From Cephalothrix spiralis (taxonomy: Eukaryota > Nemertea > Palaeonemertea > Archinemertea > Cephalotrichidae), in assembly GCA_032353305.1 (NCBI GenBank), contig JAUCNG010011122.1:1-25330 (forward strand): a stretch of 25,330 nt of DNA, given 5' to 3'. The position numbers and the translations under genes were made by a program. The notes below the pieces were generated by a model that saw nothing but the letters and a program-made list of their open reading frames with translations, did no database searches and had not been told where the DNA came from. Shown here one piece after another: positions 10,001-22,000 of this stretch; positions within the stretch are counted from its first letter, which is position 1; each line of letters begins with the position of its first letter.

Positions 10001-13000
10001 TCAATACATCGTAGAAATGTATCTGTCAACTTCCCAAAGCTTGAATGCCCTTCTTTTACTTAAAGAACCGCTTAAAATCACCAAACATTCTCTATTATAG
10101 ACCTGTGAATGTGGCCATTCCAAAAACCTGTTGCAGCTTATCCGGGACGTCACAAAAACTGTCTTCGTATAAGTCCTATTATGCCGAGTACAAGGAGGCA
10201 TTTACAAAAATCTTTTGTTTTTCATAGAGTTAAAAAAGAGTTGTACTAATCATAAAAACATTAGATATATGATCATGGTTAATCTGCTCTTAAACATAGG
10301 ATGAAAATAGCTAATTTTTAGTGTGTGACGTCCCGGACAGCATTAAATGCTTCATCAATTCAAAAGTCCAGGAAGTCTGTAAAAAAGGCATGAGCTACTG
10401 GCTAAATTTGGATATTGCGCACCAATTAAACCATTTTCTGATTAATATTTTATAAATTTGACTCTTTAACAAGGGTTTGCAAGCTAAATAGCTCGTGCAA
10501 ATAGCTCGTGCAACATCAAAAAAGGAGAATTTTGCTTTTAAAAGTGAAATATTTTCTAAAATATGCACTTTAGAAAGTTTATATCTACAAAAAGTGAGCT
10601 GAATGGAGAATCATAGTGATAATATTGTAAATATGTAAGCCGTAAGAAGGAAAAGAATGAACGCACTTCTAATGGCCCGATGGTCCCCTTTAATTACAAG
10701 CCTTGACCCCAACCCTTATAATTAGGTCCTACGTTTCGACATGTCCTACCTTTAGGCTGGAACCGGTCGGGAGAGTTGTATAAATGATGGATCACATCTC
10801 ACTGTATTTTTGTAATATAAGGCCTTTTTTTAATTACTTTGTTTACGGACAAACTTTTCAAAAAATCCCGTCGGCGGCGGTAAAAAAAAATAAAAATAAA
10901 AAAAAAATGTTAAAGAAATTTTTAAAAAATCCCGTCGGCGGCTGTAAAAAAAAAAATTTGTATTATTTTCATTTTTCCGATGTTTTTTTTTCGACGTCTG
11001 GAAAGAAAAAAATAAAATAATTATTATTTTCATATTCCCATTTTTCAGACGTTTTTTTTTCATTCGACGTCTGAAAATTCCGTCGCGGTAAAAAAAAAAA
11101 AATGTTAAAGAAATTTCTAAAAAATCCCGTCGGCGGCGGTAAATTTATTTTTTATTTTTTTTATTCTCATTTTTCGGAAATTCTCACCGGCGGATCCGTA
11201 AACCAAGTAATTAAAAAAAAGGCCTAATGCGTTCATTTACATCATTCACATGGTACATAGTTTAATATGAATATTTTTTCTTTCAGTCGACGTCTTCCAC
11301 GAGTTCTTCTATGGCTTGGTAAACAATTTCTGGAATTCCAAAGACAACCAAAACTGCCGGTTATTACATATGTGAAATGGCTTTACGTGATACCTTTATA
11401 TCATTTCCTCGCAAAAATTTCAGAACCCTTTGCTCGGCCAAAGATCTCGTCATCTGTCAGACATAATAATTATTATGGCAATTGGTGGCACAATACAAAT
11501 CTTGATGAATACGTCGCTTTCTATAAAACCACATTGGGTAATACATTTCCCTCTATGAATGGGTAAGTATGAACCGTTAAATTGTCGTTTTTCTTCAAAT
11601 ATTTCTTAACTCACCTATATGTACAAAATGTATGATTCTGGACATGATTTTGTTATTGCAACTTTTAATTCATTCCTCGCTCGCTAAAACATGATAGGGC
11701 CTGGTATATATGACAGAAACGCGATTTGGAGCTTGCGCTTTAAAATTTTTTTTTTTTATAATGTGATTTACTGCATTTTAAAGAAGAGACAAAAAATATT
11801 GTGTGAACTATTAAATTCAGTCTAGTTATTATTTTCATTGATAAAGAGCAGCAACAAAAACTTATAACAAAATATTTTAGCGCAACGCATGCAGCGCTAT
11901 TTTCACAGTTCCCGGCCCCCTCCCCCGGTGCATTTCATTAAGGGTATACACCCCTAATACCCAGGTATAGGAAAACAATACTTAATTGGTCACATTTAGT
12001 CTAAAAATCAATCCTTATTAAGGTGCTACGTATTAAATGTTATATACCAAATTAATCGCAAAAGAATAAAGATCTCAGATTCTGAATATAAATATCTCAC
12101 TACCGCAGAAATTTTGCATAAAGTTAACCAAAACATTTCAAATTTGGTGGACAGATAGCTACTTAGCCTATCGTAGGAATCTATGATATAAATTTAGTTG
12201 AATTTCATGGACCACTTCTATGGGTTATAATTAACCACTACAATTTTATGATAATAAGGCGTGTGTATACCCTTGACTGGTGCAAATACGTCTCAATTAA
12301 AACGTCGTAATAAAATGTATTGTGCTTAAAAAGTAGTTTACGTCACAATACACATTCTTGCCCAATTTGGATCTATGATCATTATTTACGTTTTTACGAC
12401 GGGAGGTAAAAAAGCCCGTTCTGAATTGTCTTTTTTAACTTTTTTATTATTCTATTTTCAGGTTCATTGCCAAATTTTTCGAAGAAGCGTCTTCAATGTT
12501 CCCATGTGATATGCTATTTCCACGAACGATAACAGCTTGTCTGCCATTGATTTATGTCAAGAGCATTATTTCAACTTTGCCATTTGATTGTGCTGCTGGA
12601 GTATTATATTTCTACATTGTACTGGTAAACTCCAAAAATGGTGCTACGGAACATTTGATAATGGTATTTCATATTTTAAATACTATAGTTCTTTAGAATC
12701 TAAGTCTTAGGGCCTACATAACGAAGCAAGGGGACGGGCGTTAATCGACCCCTTCATTGAAATGGTTACTGTAAATCTAACCGTATTATCAAACATTATA
12801 TATTTTCCATAAGATTATCATCATTCCTCATCAAGTTTAATGACAGTCGTTGTCAACTAAGGAATCGCTTCGTATATTTTCTTTTATTATTGTGCACAGC
12901 TTCTTGGATTTCTGTTTTAGTCTTTTTTAGACAACTTTAGAGTTCCATTTTGGATGATTATTTTTAGGCACTAGCCAATTGTGTTAATATTTGCTGATTG

Positions 13001-16000
13001 ATGTATAACAAGTGAAAATAATCCATATAAATGAACATATGCCTTCTTCTTCTGTATAGGGCGTCATATGACTTCTCAAATAGACAATGTGTCCGTTAGC
13101 CGCGCATGTACCATTATAAGCACCGCACTCTAATGTAATTTAATTGCTATAATTATACCGATTTGAGTCAGTTTTACCCCGAAGAGAGGAAAAGCGTCCC
13201 ACTTCACGTAATTAACCTCACCGAGCCACCCAGGAAGCTGTGTGCGCTGAGAGACTTGCTTAACCCTGTTCCTACAGGGCTACTTTTAACTTCAAATTGC
13301 AGACGGCCGGGCCACTAAGGCGCATATGCTCTGTTACCTATAATTTTCGGAGAATCGAGTTTGCAATGTTAATTGATGAAACGCATCTTGGCTAATACAC
13401 ATGTAGTACCTTATTATTTATGTTTCTTAAATATAGCAATTTTCGTTTTTTCTAGATAATAGAAGAGTGTTTGGTTCTTTGCTTGAGCAAGTTAGAAGAA
13501 TATCCAAGAACTATGTAAGTATATATGTTTTGTTTGAATTTTTTCCTCACAATAAAAATGTTCATAAAATATTAATTGACTATTTTAGTAGATAGATTTT
13601 AAAACTGCACCATTTCTGGAACGATAGTTTGTTAAAAACACATTCATTCCGTGATGTCACTTCATGATCCTTTATGTTGTAATGTACGTATACTTCGGTT
13701 CTTTGAGATATCGCGGCTGAATCTCGATAAAGCATCGGGAACTCTCAGACCTTTATTTTTATTGGTTTAAGGATGCCGAAGACGTTGATTTCCGACAATA
13801 TAAAGTAATAAAAAGTTTTGCGGAAGCGGTGGACTCCTCGGACACAAAGTTGTTTTGCCGCCGATTGAGTTCTTTTTGCTACCAAGGGTATTCTCAGACG
13901 TCGAATCGAACATTTAATGTTCAATTCAGGGTCCGTTTGAAATGCGAATCGCGAAATAAGAAAGTCCCCAAAAAATCACATAAAGTGTATTTCTCAGTTA
14001 TAATAAATAATTAAAAACATATTACAATTCGTTTTTACTATAATTTTATGAAAAAACTCTTAAGAAAAAAAACTGTTTTATAAACTTATAATTCGTATGA
14101 ATTCTGTTTGAACTTTGTAAATTTGTTTTTGTAAAATGAAATGAAATTTAATATGTTTTTAATTATTTGTTATACATTTTAAGTGATTTTTGGGGAATTT
14201 TAATGACGATTTCGTCATTTCGCTCATAGCGAATAGTGAATGGTTTTGGGTATACGTAACATTATGTCATTATTGAAAAAATGTAAACATGCATTACATT
14301 TTTCTCTTGCTAGCGGAGGGGATGGAATCATTGACGAAGCTTACATGATATTCACGGATATATGGAAAAAACTATTAGAAGTCCGATCCTGGCCCCCACC
14401 AGCTTACGGTTTCAAATGTGTTTCCCTTGGCATTGTTCTTAATACAGCAGCCATCATTAACGAATTACATGATATTCAACTTACTACAGAACATGTACAA
14501 AAGTACAAAGAAAATATACCAAGAGGCTTTTCTACGTTCATTCAATATTGGATTAATGCACAACGATTTTACAACCATTATACAATGTCTGATTTCATGG
14601 ATTCGGAATTACCGGTAAGTCATTATCAGGATACCCCAGAGCAGTTGCCCAGAGCCAGAATTGAACTTGGTCAATATAGTTACCATTATACAGTGTCTCA
14701 ATAAAAAGTATAACAGTTTTAAAGATGAAGTCATATTGAGACTTAATTATGCATATTTCCTGAAGGAGTATGCATGGTCTTCTTTTTTCAATAAAGCGAA
14801 TTTGCCAATTGGTGCAGATCGGTTCGGGGTAAATTCCGGGCAAAAATATGTTCTTTAGCACACTATTGAATGAATTAATACCTTGCAAACATTTATATAC
14901 AAATTATTTAATTATACAATTCATTATTGATTAGGTATGGAATAAATTCATGGCATTCTCATTTACGAATCCAGAAGTGTCGAAAATTTGGTCCGACTTA
15001 ATAAGTACCAAGATAAAAGAAAAACTTCGTTTTGTAAGTATAATTTTTCTTATTTCGTAGGACTAGTTGGTGATTACGAATTAGTTTTCGTAAATTCGCA
15101 TATTTGGACAGAGGCTTTGGTGATTCGTTGTTTGCGATATTTGAAGAAATACTAGTTGAGTGATTACGCATAAGTCGGCAAAAAATAATGATAAGGGTAG
15201 CCAAAGATTTTATTGGATTGGCTGAATTTATTGTGAGAGCTTAGTGATAAGTTATCTCTTGTAAAAGACTAGTGTTAGAAAAATAAGGCCTAAGCCAAGA
15301 TATATTTCAGGTCCAAAATTAAATTTAAGGGTTGGGGCAAAAATATTTTAGGAGGGGACCATAACTTATTTATGGTGTATAAAAAAGTGTTTGACCTACA
15401 TGTAAGAGATTGGTTTTTATTCTCTGTTTTTATGTTATCAAAAGAATTTAAGGGGAAGGGGCCTAAAACAAAATTTGGATTGACAAAACCAATTTCAGTA
15501 TTGGGGCTTAAGTTTTAGAATTTTGAAGTGCGGACCAACAAAAATTTCAGGGGATTGTTTTCGAAGCTGGGGCCAAAACAAAATTTCATCACTGAAATGA
15601 GTCATTTATATCACTGAAGACGACAAATATAGTTGAAAATTATATAGTTTTTCGCTTGTTGTTATAAGTGACTTCATTGATTTACTATGCGTAATCGAAC
15701 TACTATTAGTATGCGGATCTTTTTTTCAAACACTGCAATCAGCGCAGCTCGGTTTGCGGATATCCTCATCTGCGCAGGCAGTTCTAGTTCTGGATAGTAT
15801 CATGGTATAAGGATAGATTCGTTTTCAGATTACAAAATTTGTAAATATTCCAAAACCCGTATGATACTTTATAAGTTCCGTTCTGCTAGAAGTATTGTTA
15901 AACTTACACTTTTTAGATCGTACTGTTTAAACTTTTTTGGTTGTGAATTGTGGGATCTATCAAAGAATTCGAACGTACTGAAATCACGTGTCTTACCATA

Positions 16001-19000
16001 ATGCTGTCAAAAGATGCACTGACTGTCCAAGGTTTATGCACAATCATTTAGTTTGTAACGACTTCAACTTGACTTGACGTGCGATATTTTTTATTACCCT
16101 TAAAAACTGTTTTAACCCTTATATTACAAACCTTATCAAATATGGAGAAAATATAAATTTCTTGTGAACTCCTTATTCTCGAAAATTAGGAATGTCGGAC
16201 TAGAACAAATGAGCCTCGATGATTGTTCGCCACAAGATGTGAAACATGCATTAAAATGTATAATTGCTCGCCGCGCGGAAGAACAATGGGAAGCGCTTTT
16301 AGACGACTAATTTTATATGTACCTGTATGATATTTGTGTTAGGTGATTAATTTCCCCAATATGCATTTGTTTGCGAATTAAATACATTTTAGTTATTTAT
16401 AGGGTATTTTGAATTTTTCAGATTAAAGCGAAGGATTTGATATCCGCTTATTGTTCTGGCGACTTCAAAGATCAGCCCAAACCAGTTGTTGACCATTTTA
16501 CGGAGGTTATTATTGAAATGATTCAAAGTAGGGACTTGGTATGTGTTCTTTGTCTTATGAAAAATTATATATTTATTTACAACACCGTGACGAGATTACC
16601 GTAGATTAACTACCCAGATAGTGCAATCGAATGGGTTATTTGTCCGATTCTTAAACCAGGCTACATTCGCTTCACATGCTCGAACAGGGCCCATAAAGCG
16701 CCACACTTCGTTAAATAATCTAAAGCTTTGTCCTCCATTTTGCGATATCATTATCATCATCATTTTTTTGCTTTAAACTATATTAAAGCAGCCTCTCTGC
16801 CTCTTTAGGTAAAAACCAGAAATAAAGACCATAACTATAGAACTACGGTACGATAAATGCGCCTATTTCTCCTCTGTGATAACTCAAATCGGCCTATTTC
16901 ACCAATACGTTTATTTTAGTACTAATTGCACTATCTGGGTACTTAATCTATGAGATTACCTGTGAGAAAGTGAGTTTTTAAAATCCATGTGAGAAATGAG
17001 AATATCATTATAAAGACCTAGCATTTGGTAACAAAAAATTATACTGACCTCGGAGAGGATTTCAGAAATAAGAATTGAAAAAATATCGCATCGCTTCGCT
17101 CGGCTCAATTTTATTATACTCGTTTTTTTTCGTGCATTAAGGCCTTGGAAATGTACCACTTAGGGCTTTTCGAGCGGCGGTCGGCGGGTATAAGGTGGGA
17201 AGAATTGGGGAAACCTATGTCAGAAATTAAACATTTCCGAGTCGACCCCTTCACCTGAACATTCATCTTCTTGGGTAATGAAAACTATTCGTTATAAATT
17301 ATTTAAGTCTTTATTTTATTTTTTATTTAGACAATGGTAATGGATAGTGTTCACCATCTAACGACAATTAGTGTACTCAATGTTTCAAAACTTATAGATA
17401 CGGTTTTGGATCGATGTTGGCCTACTCAGGATGTGGATTTGCAACAGTTCATCATAGAAAGCAAAGGGTTGCCCCCTCTAATTGAGATGTACAGTATGTA
17501 TTTATCTGCTAATCGTTTTATTATCTTATCTGTAAAAACAATCTTGGTTATTATCTACCTTATCTGGACTCTGCTTAAAAACTACTAAATATAGGTTTTT
17601 TTTAACAGCTTATACCTAACGCATCGAGTTCTATAAAAGGAGTTACATCACTACATGTATTGATTTACGAGTGTCAGTTTCTGGCACGAGACCCATGGTG
17701 TATTGGCATGACTATACGTCAGAAGTCCCTCACCTTTGGCTACGGTACTTCTTCGGGGCTTAGGAGTAGAACCAAATTTATACACATGTCAATGATCTGC
17801 ATTGTCATATCCTATCAAATCTGCCTCACTGAACTTGGTAGTTAAACTCTAGTGAAATTCAGGCATATTGATCTTGTTTTAGCGAACCTGGGAGCCTCCT
17901 CATCTTTAACATCTAGTAGCTCACAGTGTCCTTTTATTGTACATGAAGTTTTCTCATACACACCAAGACGGGAAAATTTGATTCGTCGCAATTGCCTTTG
18001 ATTTTGCATTTACGCAACCCAGTCTGGAGCACTGGGTGGCCCTTATAGATCAGTCGGTCTGAGACGAAATTAAATGGGTTTCGAACTCACGACACCAGGC
18101 GGCACATTTTCTGTGCCTTTGCCCCAGCAAAGTAATTGTTCTTCACTTGTAGCTTAATATTGCCCAATCATGTTATTGTTACAAGACAGAAATCCTCAAT
18201 AGATTATTACAGTAGTAGATCCTTTATTTTTACACGTATTTTCAGATAAGAATCAAGAAATTGAGAAACACTTAAAAGACGAATCTAGATGCCGCCTGGC
18301 CAAGATAAATTCGATTTTGGATTTGGTTGTGAAATCGTTATTCAGTGGTGAAATTCAGTATGGGCGGCTCAAAGAAATGATGAAAAACAGAGAGACTTTC
18401 ATGCGTTTGTATATACTCCATTATAAAGAAGACATTGATTCTGTAAAGCATATTTGGGAGTTAAGAAATATGGAGATAAAATATTTCGAGGAAAATCGAG
18501 AGAGAATGAAAATATTCCATACTGAATGTGCAAGTGTTCCAAAAGGTAAACTTTACTTTGATATACATGCAGTATACATGTATTAGGGTGGTCCTTATTT
18601 TGCAATTTTTCGAAAAGTTAAGGTACTTAATTGAATTACGGGTTGCTACCGTTGATTATAATATAACCCACATAATGCCTACGAGCCATTTTCTCATATT
18701 TTCTATAGCCTTATCATTAAACTATGTGCGCCATTCGATTTCTTGACTCAAAAATTAAGCAAGTAGCGATGCCGTTTTTTGCGGCGTCTCAAAAAATGAC
18801 CGTTATTTAGTTTGGCCACTTTTAATATGATAAAAATTAGCTCAGCTCAATAAGATAATTGTTTATTGCCATGGAAAGCCACGACAAATTGACCTAAGAG
18901 TTTTTCTTACTATCGAATCAAAAGCTCATTTACTCGTTATACTTGAAAAACATCTAAAAAAAGCCATTTTGGTTGATGATAGCTTTAAAAACGCTTGACT

Positions 19001-22000
19001 ACGGCCAGGGGCGAAGCTCCCTTGACCTACGCCAAATTTTTATTATTCGCCCAATTCAAATAAAACTTGGTAGGCATATGGAGACTAAAAAGTTTTACCC
19101 AACGGTCAATTTTTTTGAAAAATGTGACGTCACTGCGATTTTATGACGTCATTAGACCTTATTTCTTCGGAATTTTTTCGAATTTTTCTCCGAAAGTCAA
19201 AAATGACCTACACATTTTTAAGCTAGAAGTGTGAAAATAAGCTTATTTGTAGCCGAATATATGCCGTTTACTACTATAAATCCATTTTTAAAATCGATCA
19301 AGGCATTGTAGAGTTATGACACGCCAAAAATTCAAAATAGTGAAAATTTGGTCAAAATTTGGGAAATTTTTACCCCTATCCAATTCCAAGGGTTTTCTTT
19401 AACCCCTCAAGCACATTCATTTTTTTAAATATGATTTTATATGAAAGCAAGTACATTCATAAACACACTTAACGAAAAATTTTGGAAAAAATCTTCATTT
19501 TTTGATGACGTCATAATCGCAACAATGCATGCCTCGGATATTTTAAAACAAATCATGGTATCTTACGTCGATATTTTTGAAAGTAATTGTCATGAAGTTT
19601 TTTATTCAATGAGTTTAAAAAAAATGGCAGGAAAAAATAGTTAGGGGGGGGGGGGTGAATCAGCCCCAGTCGGAATAGGGTTAACACTTAAAAGTATGCT
19701 ATCTCTTCGATTGGTATTAACTCAGCTTTTCATATTTACTACATGTATTCAAAGCTCTAACCAGTAATTAATTTCATGAATCGGGGTTATATGCATTACG
19801 TATATATAATTGGACGAACTATGCTATATCCAAGAGGAAAACTGAAAATTGTTTTCATTTTATAAATCGCAAAATATTATATTAATTTGTTATCTTATTA
19901 TTATCTTATCTTTATTTCAGTCAAATTAAGGGGATGGGACAAAATTGTGATGGAAAATGTTAATGAAAACCAAATTTCCGTTCTTTGGGTTCCTAGAGAT
20001 GTTGAGCAACCGGCAAACAGTCCTGTAACTATGAGCCAGATTAAAGTTACCCCAGATTTTATATCAATGACGAACGACCTACGAATAATACGCCATAGTA
20101 TCTTGTTCAATAAGATTTGGCGATATTTTGGTGAAAAGGCAAGCCAAGCAATCGAAGAGACGAGCTCTTTATCTGTGGTAGATGTCCATGAAAAGATTTG
20201 GTTACCGACTTTTAAAGAAATGATGCGACTTGCGAATGACATTACTCAGGAAAATATATCTATAAAAGCCCTGGAAGATTTATTCTCCCCGTCTATGCAG
20301 AACAACCACTGGGAAGATATAAGACAGGAACTCGAAATATTGTGCAGGTATTTCAATTTGAAAATGGAGACCGAAGGTATCAATGTTATAATACAAAAGA
20401 TACAAGCAGCATCTAGATTACAGATTTATTTCCAAAGTGCAATTGTGATAAATGAACTGAGGTCTGCCCTAGGTATAAAGAACGATTTCCCTGAATTGCG
20501 GCCAATTTTGAATTTGGTAAGTTTTGAATTAGTTCTTTTTTGGTTGTTCTGATGCACTAAATGTAAGTGTTCATAAACATTGTTAAATCAATGATACAAT
20601 ATTTATGTTTTATTAAAGAGCATTTTAACACACTTTAATAAAAATTGATTAAATGATGATTGATTTTCGGTTCACAATCTGCCATTTTGTCTCGTGTTTT
20701 TTTACACGACTTGCAATATTTTTTGAGGGCCCCAATAAATAATAAATGCAAGTCATTTGTATATCACTTACATAATTCGAAGGGTCAACACTTTATTTTT
20801 CTGATCAGTCCATGCTATGACTTTATAAGATTTATAGTTTTTATCCATGTATGAGGTCCTTCAACAGAAAATGTTCTATATGTTAAAATTTAATTTCAGG
20901 AAAAGAAAGATACCTGCATGTTAAAGGATATTCAAAATTCCCTGTTAGACGTTGGCGAATGTTTAGCAAATATGGATAAATCTAAAACGAGATGCTTGAT
21001 GCAGCTAATGAAGTCACAGAAAACCGTCCAATGGCTCCGAGATAATATTAAGGGTATGTCACTCACTGATCAGTTATCATAAATTACATGCCGAAAAATT
21101 TAGAATATTATAGATACTTCGTCTAATACAACATACATGTACAGAATTTCAGTATTTAGCCATTTGAGTCTGGGTCTATTGGTAAAGACTATGCTTTATC
21201 GTCAAAACGTAAGAGTTTTATAGAGGGATAACTGAGAACAAAATATTTTATTTTTGAAAAATTAGGTTTCATCAAGGTTTTGTCACCCTAAGAGGTCACG
21301 CTGGAAATCTCACTGGTAAAGAACGTCGAGGACTTGATTTTTAAGCAGAGAGAAAATACTGTCAAATATTTTCATCGATATCAAGAGCAACAACATGAAA
21401 CATAAAAATATCCATCAACAATTTTTTTGAAAAAATTAAAAATGATTTCTTAGTAAAACAATAGAAAAATAAAGAATAAAAATTATAGTAAATTAATTTG
21501 AGTTACATCACATGTCCGTCTGTCTGGCGGGTTTACACCGAAGGGAGCGACAGCGTCCCACTCCACGTATTTATTCTGACCGAGCAACCCAGTATCCGGT
21601 CTGTGCGGGGATCGAATCAGGCCTCCGGAACGGAGAGCCATTGCTAAAGATCATTAAATAAATTTGTTTCTCAGTGACCATGATGTTGTTAAGCCGGTCA
21701 TGGAACTACCTGACAGTGGATATTTGTGTTTTTATTGTTTTCCTTTAAAATTCTATAATGAATAAAGTTATAAATTTAAAAATAAATAAATGAAATACCG
21801 ATTTGGGCATCCTACTTTCAATGTATGTTTTATCTTTTATCGAAGTAATTATTTTTGGATCGTCTACCATTAGTACAATCAGGGGGTCATTTTATGAACC
21901 TATGTATAATAAAGTTCAAGTTTTAATACGCATTTTTCTGCTTGCAGACGGCCGAGGATTGAATGTTTTTCTTGATCTTGCGAGTACAACATGTGGGGAA

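Larger units (their letters stand above)
15034..16421 (+). other. Intron 13 (1,388 bp)
   Basis: A purine-rich, degenerate repeat occupies about 15290-15590, with blocks like GGGGCCAAAACAAAATTTC recurring. An isolated open coding-like fragment lies at about 16143-16310 (see that entry). Confidence 0.5.
18546..19920 (+). other. Intron 16 (1,375 bp)
   Basis: The first part (about 18584-18850) is related to the transposon at 6505-7043. The middle part has three TGACGTCA palindromes (19125, 19144, 19506), and a run of 12 G lies at 19644-19655. There is no supported gene; the short frame at 19441-19644 is low-complexity. Confidence 0.6.

Noticed and set aside
10784-11063. Small lysine- or phenylalanine-rich proteins on either strand
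   Set aside because: They are translations of poly-A/T runs inside an inverted-repeat element.
14240-14313. Gene start at the ATG at 14240
   Set aside because: It is in frame with exon 12, but the codons before the acceptor at 14312-14313 lack family similarity, and exon 11 joins exon 12 in phase.
16188-16310. Alternative last exon spliced after exon 13
   Set aside because: Exon 13 ends in phase 0, and from that acceptor phase 0 reaches a stop within eleven codons in a different frame; the coding-like frame cannot be entered.
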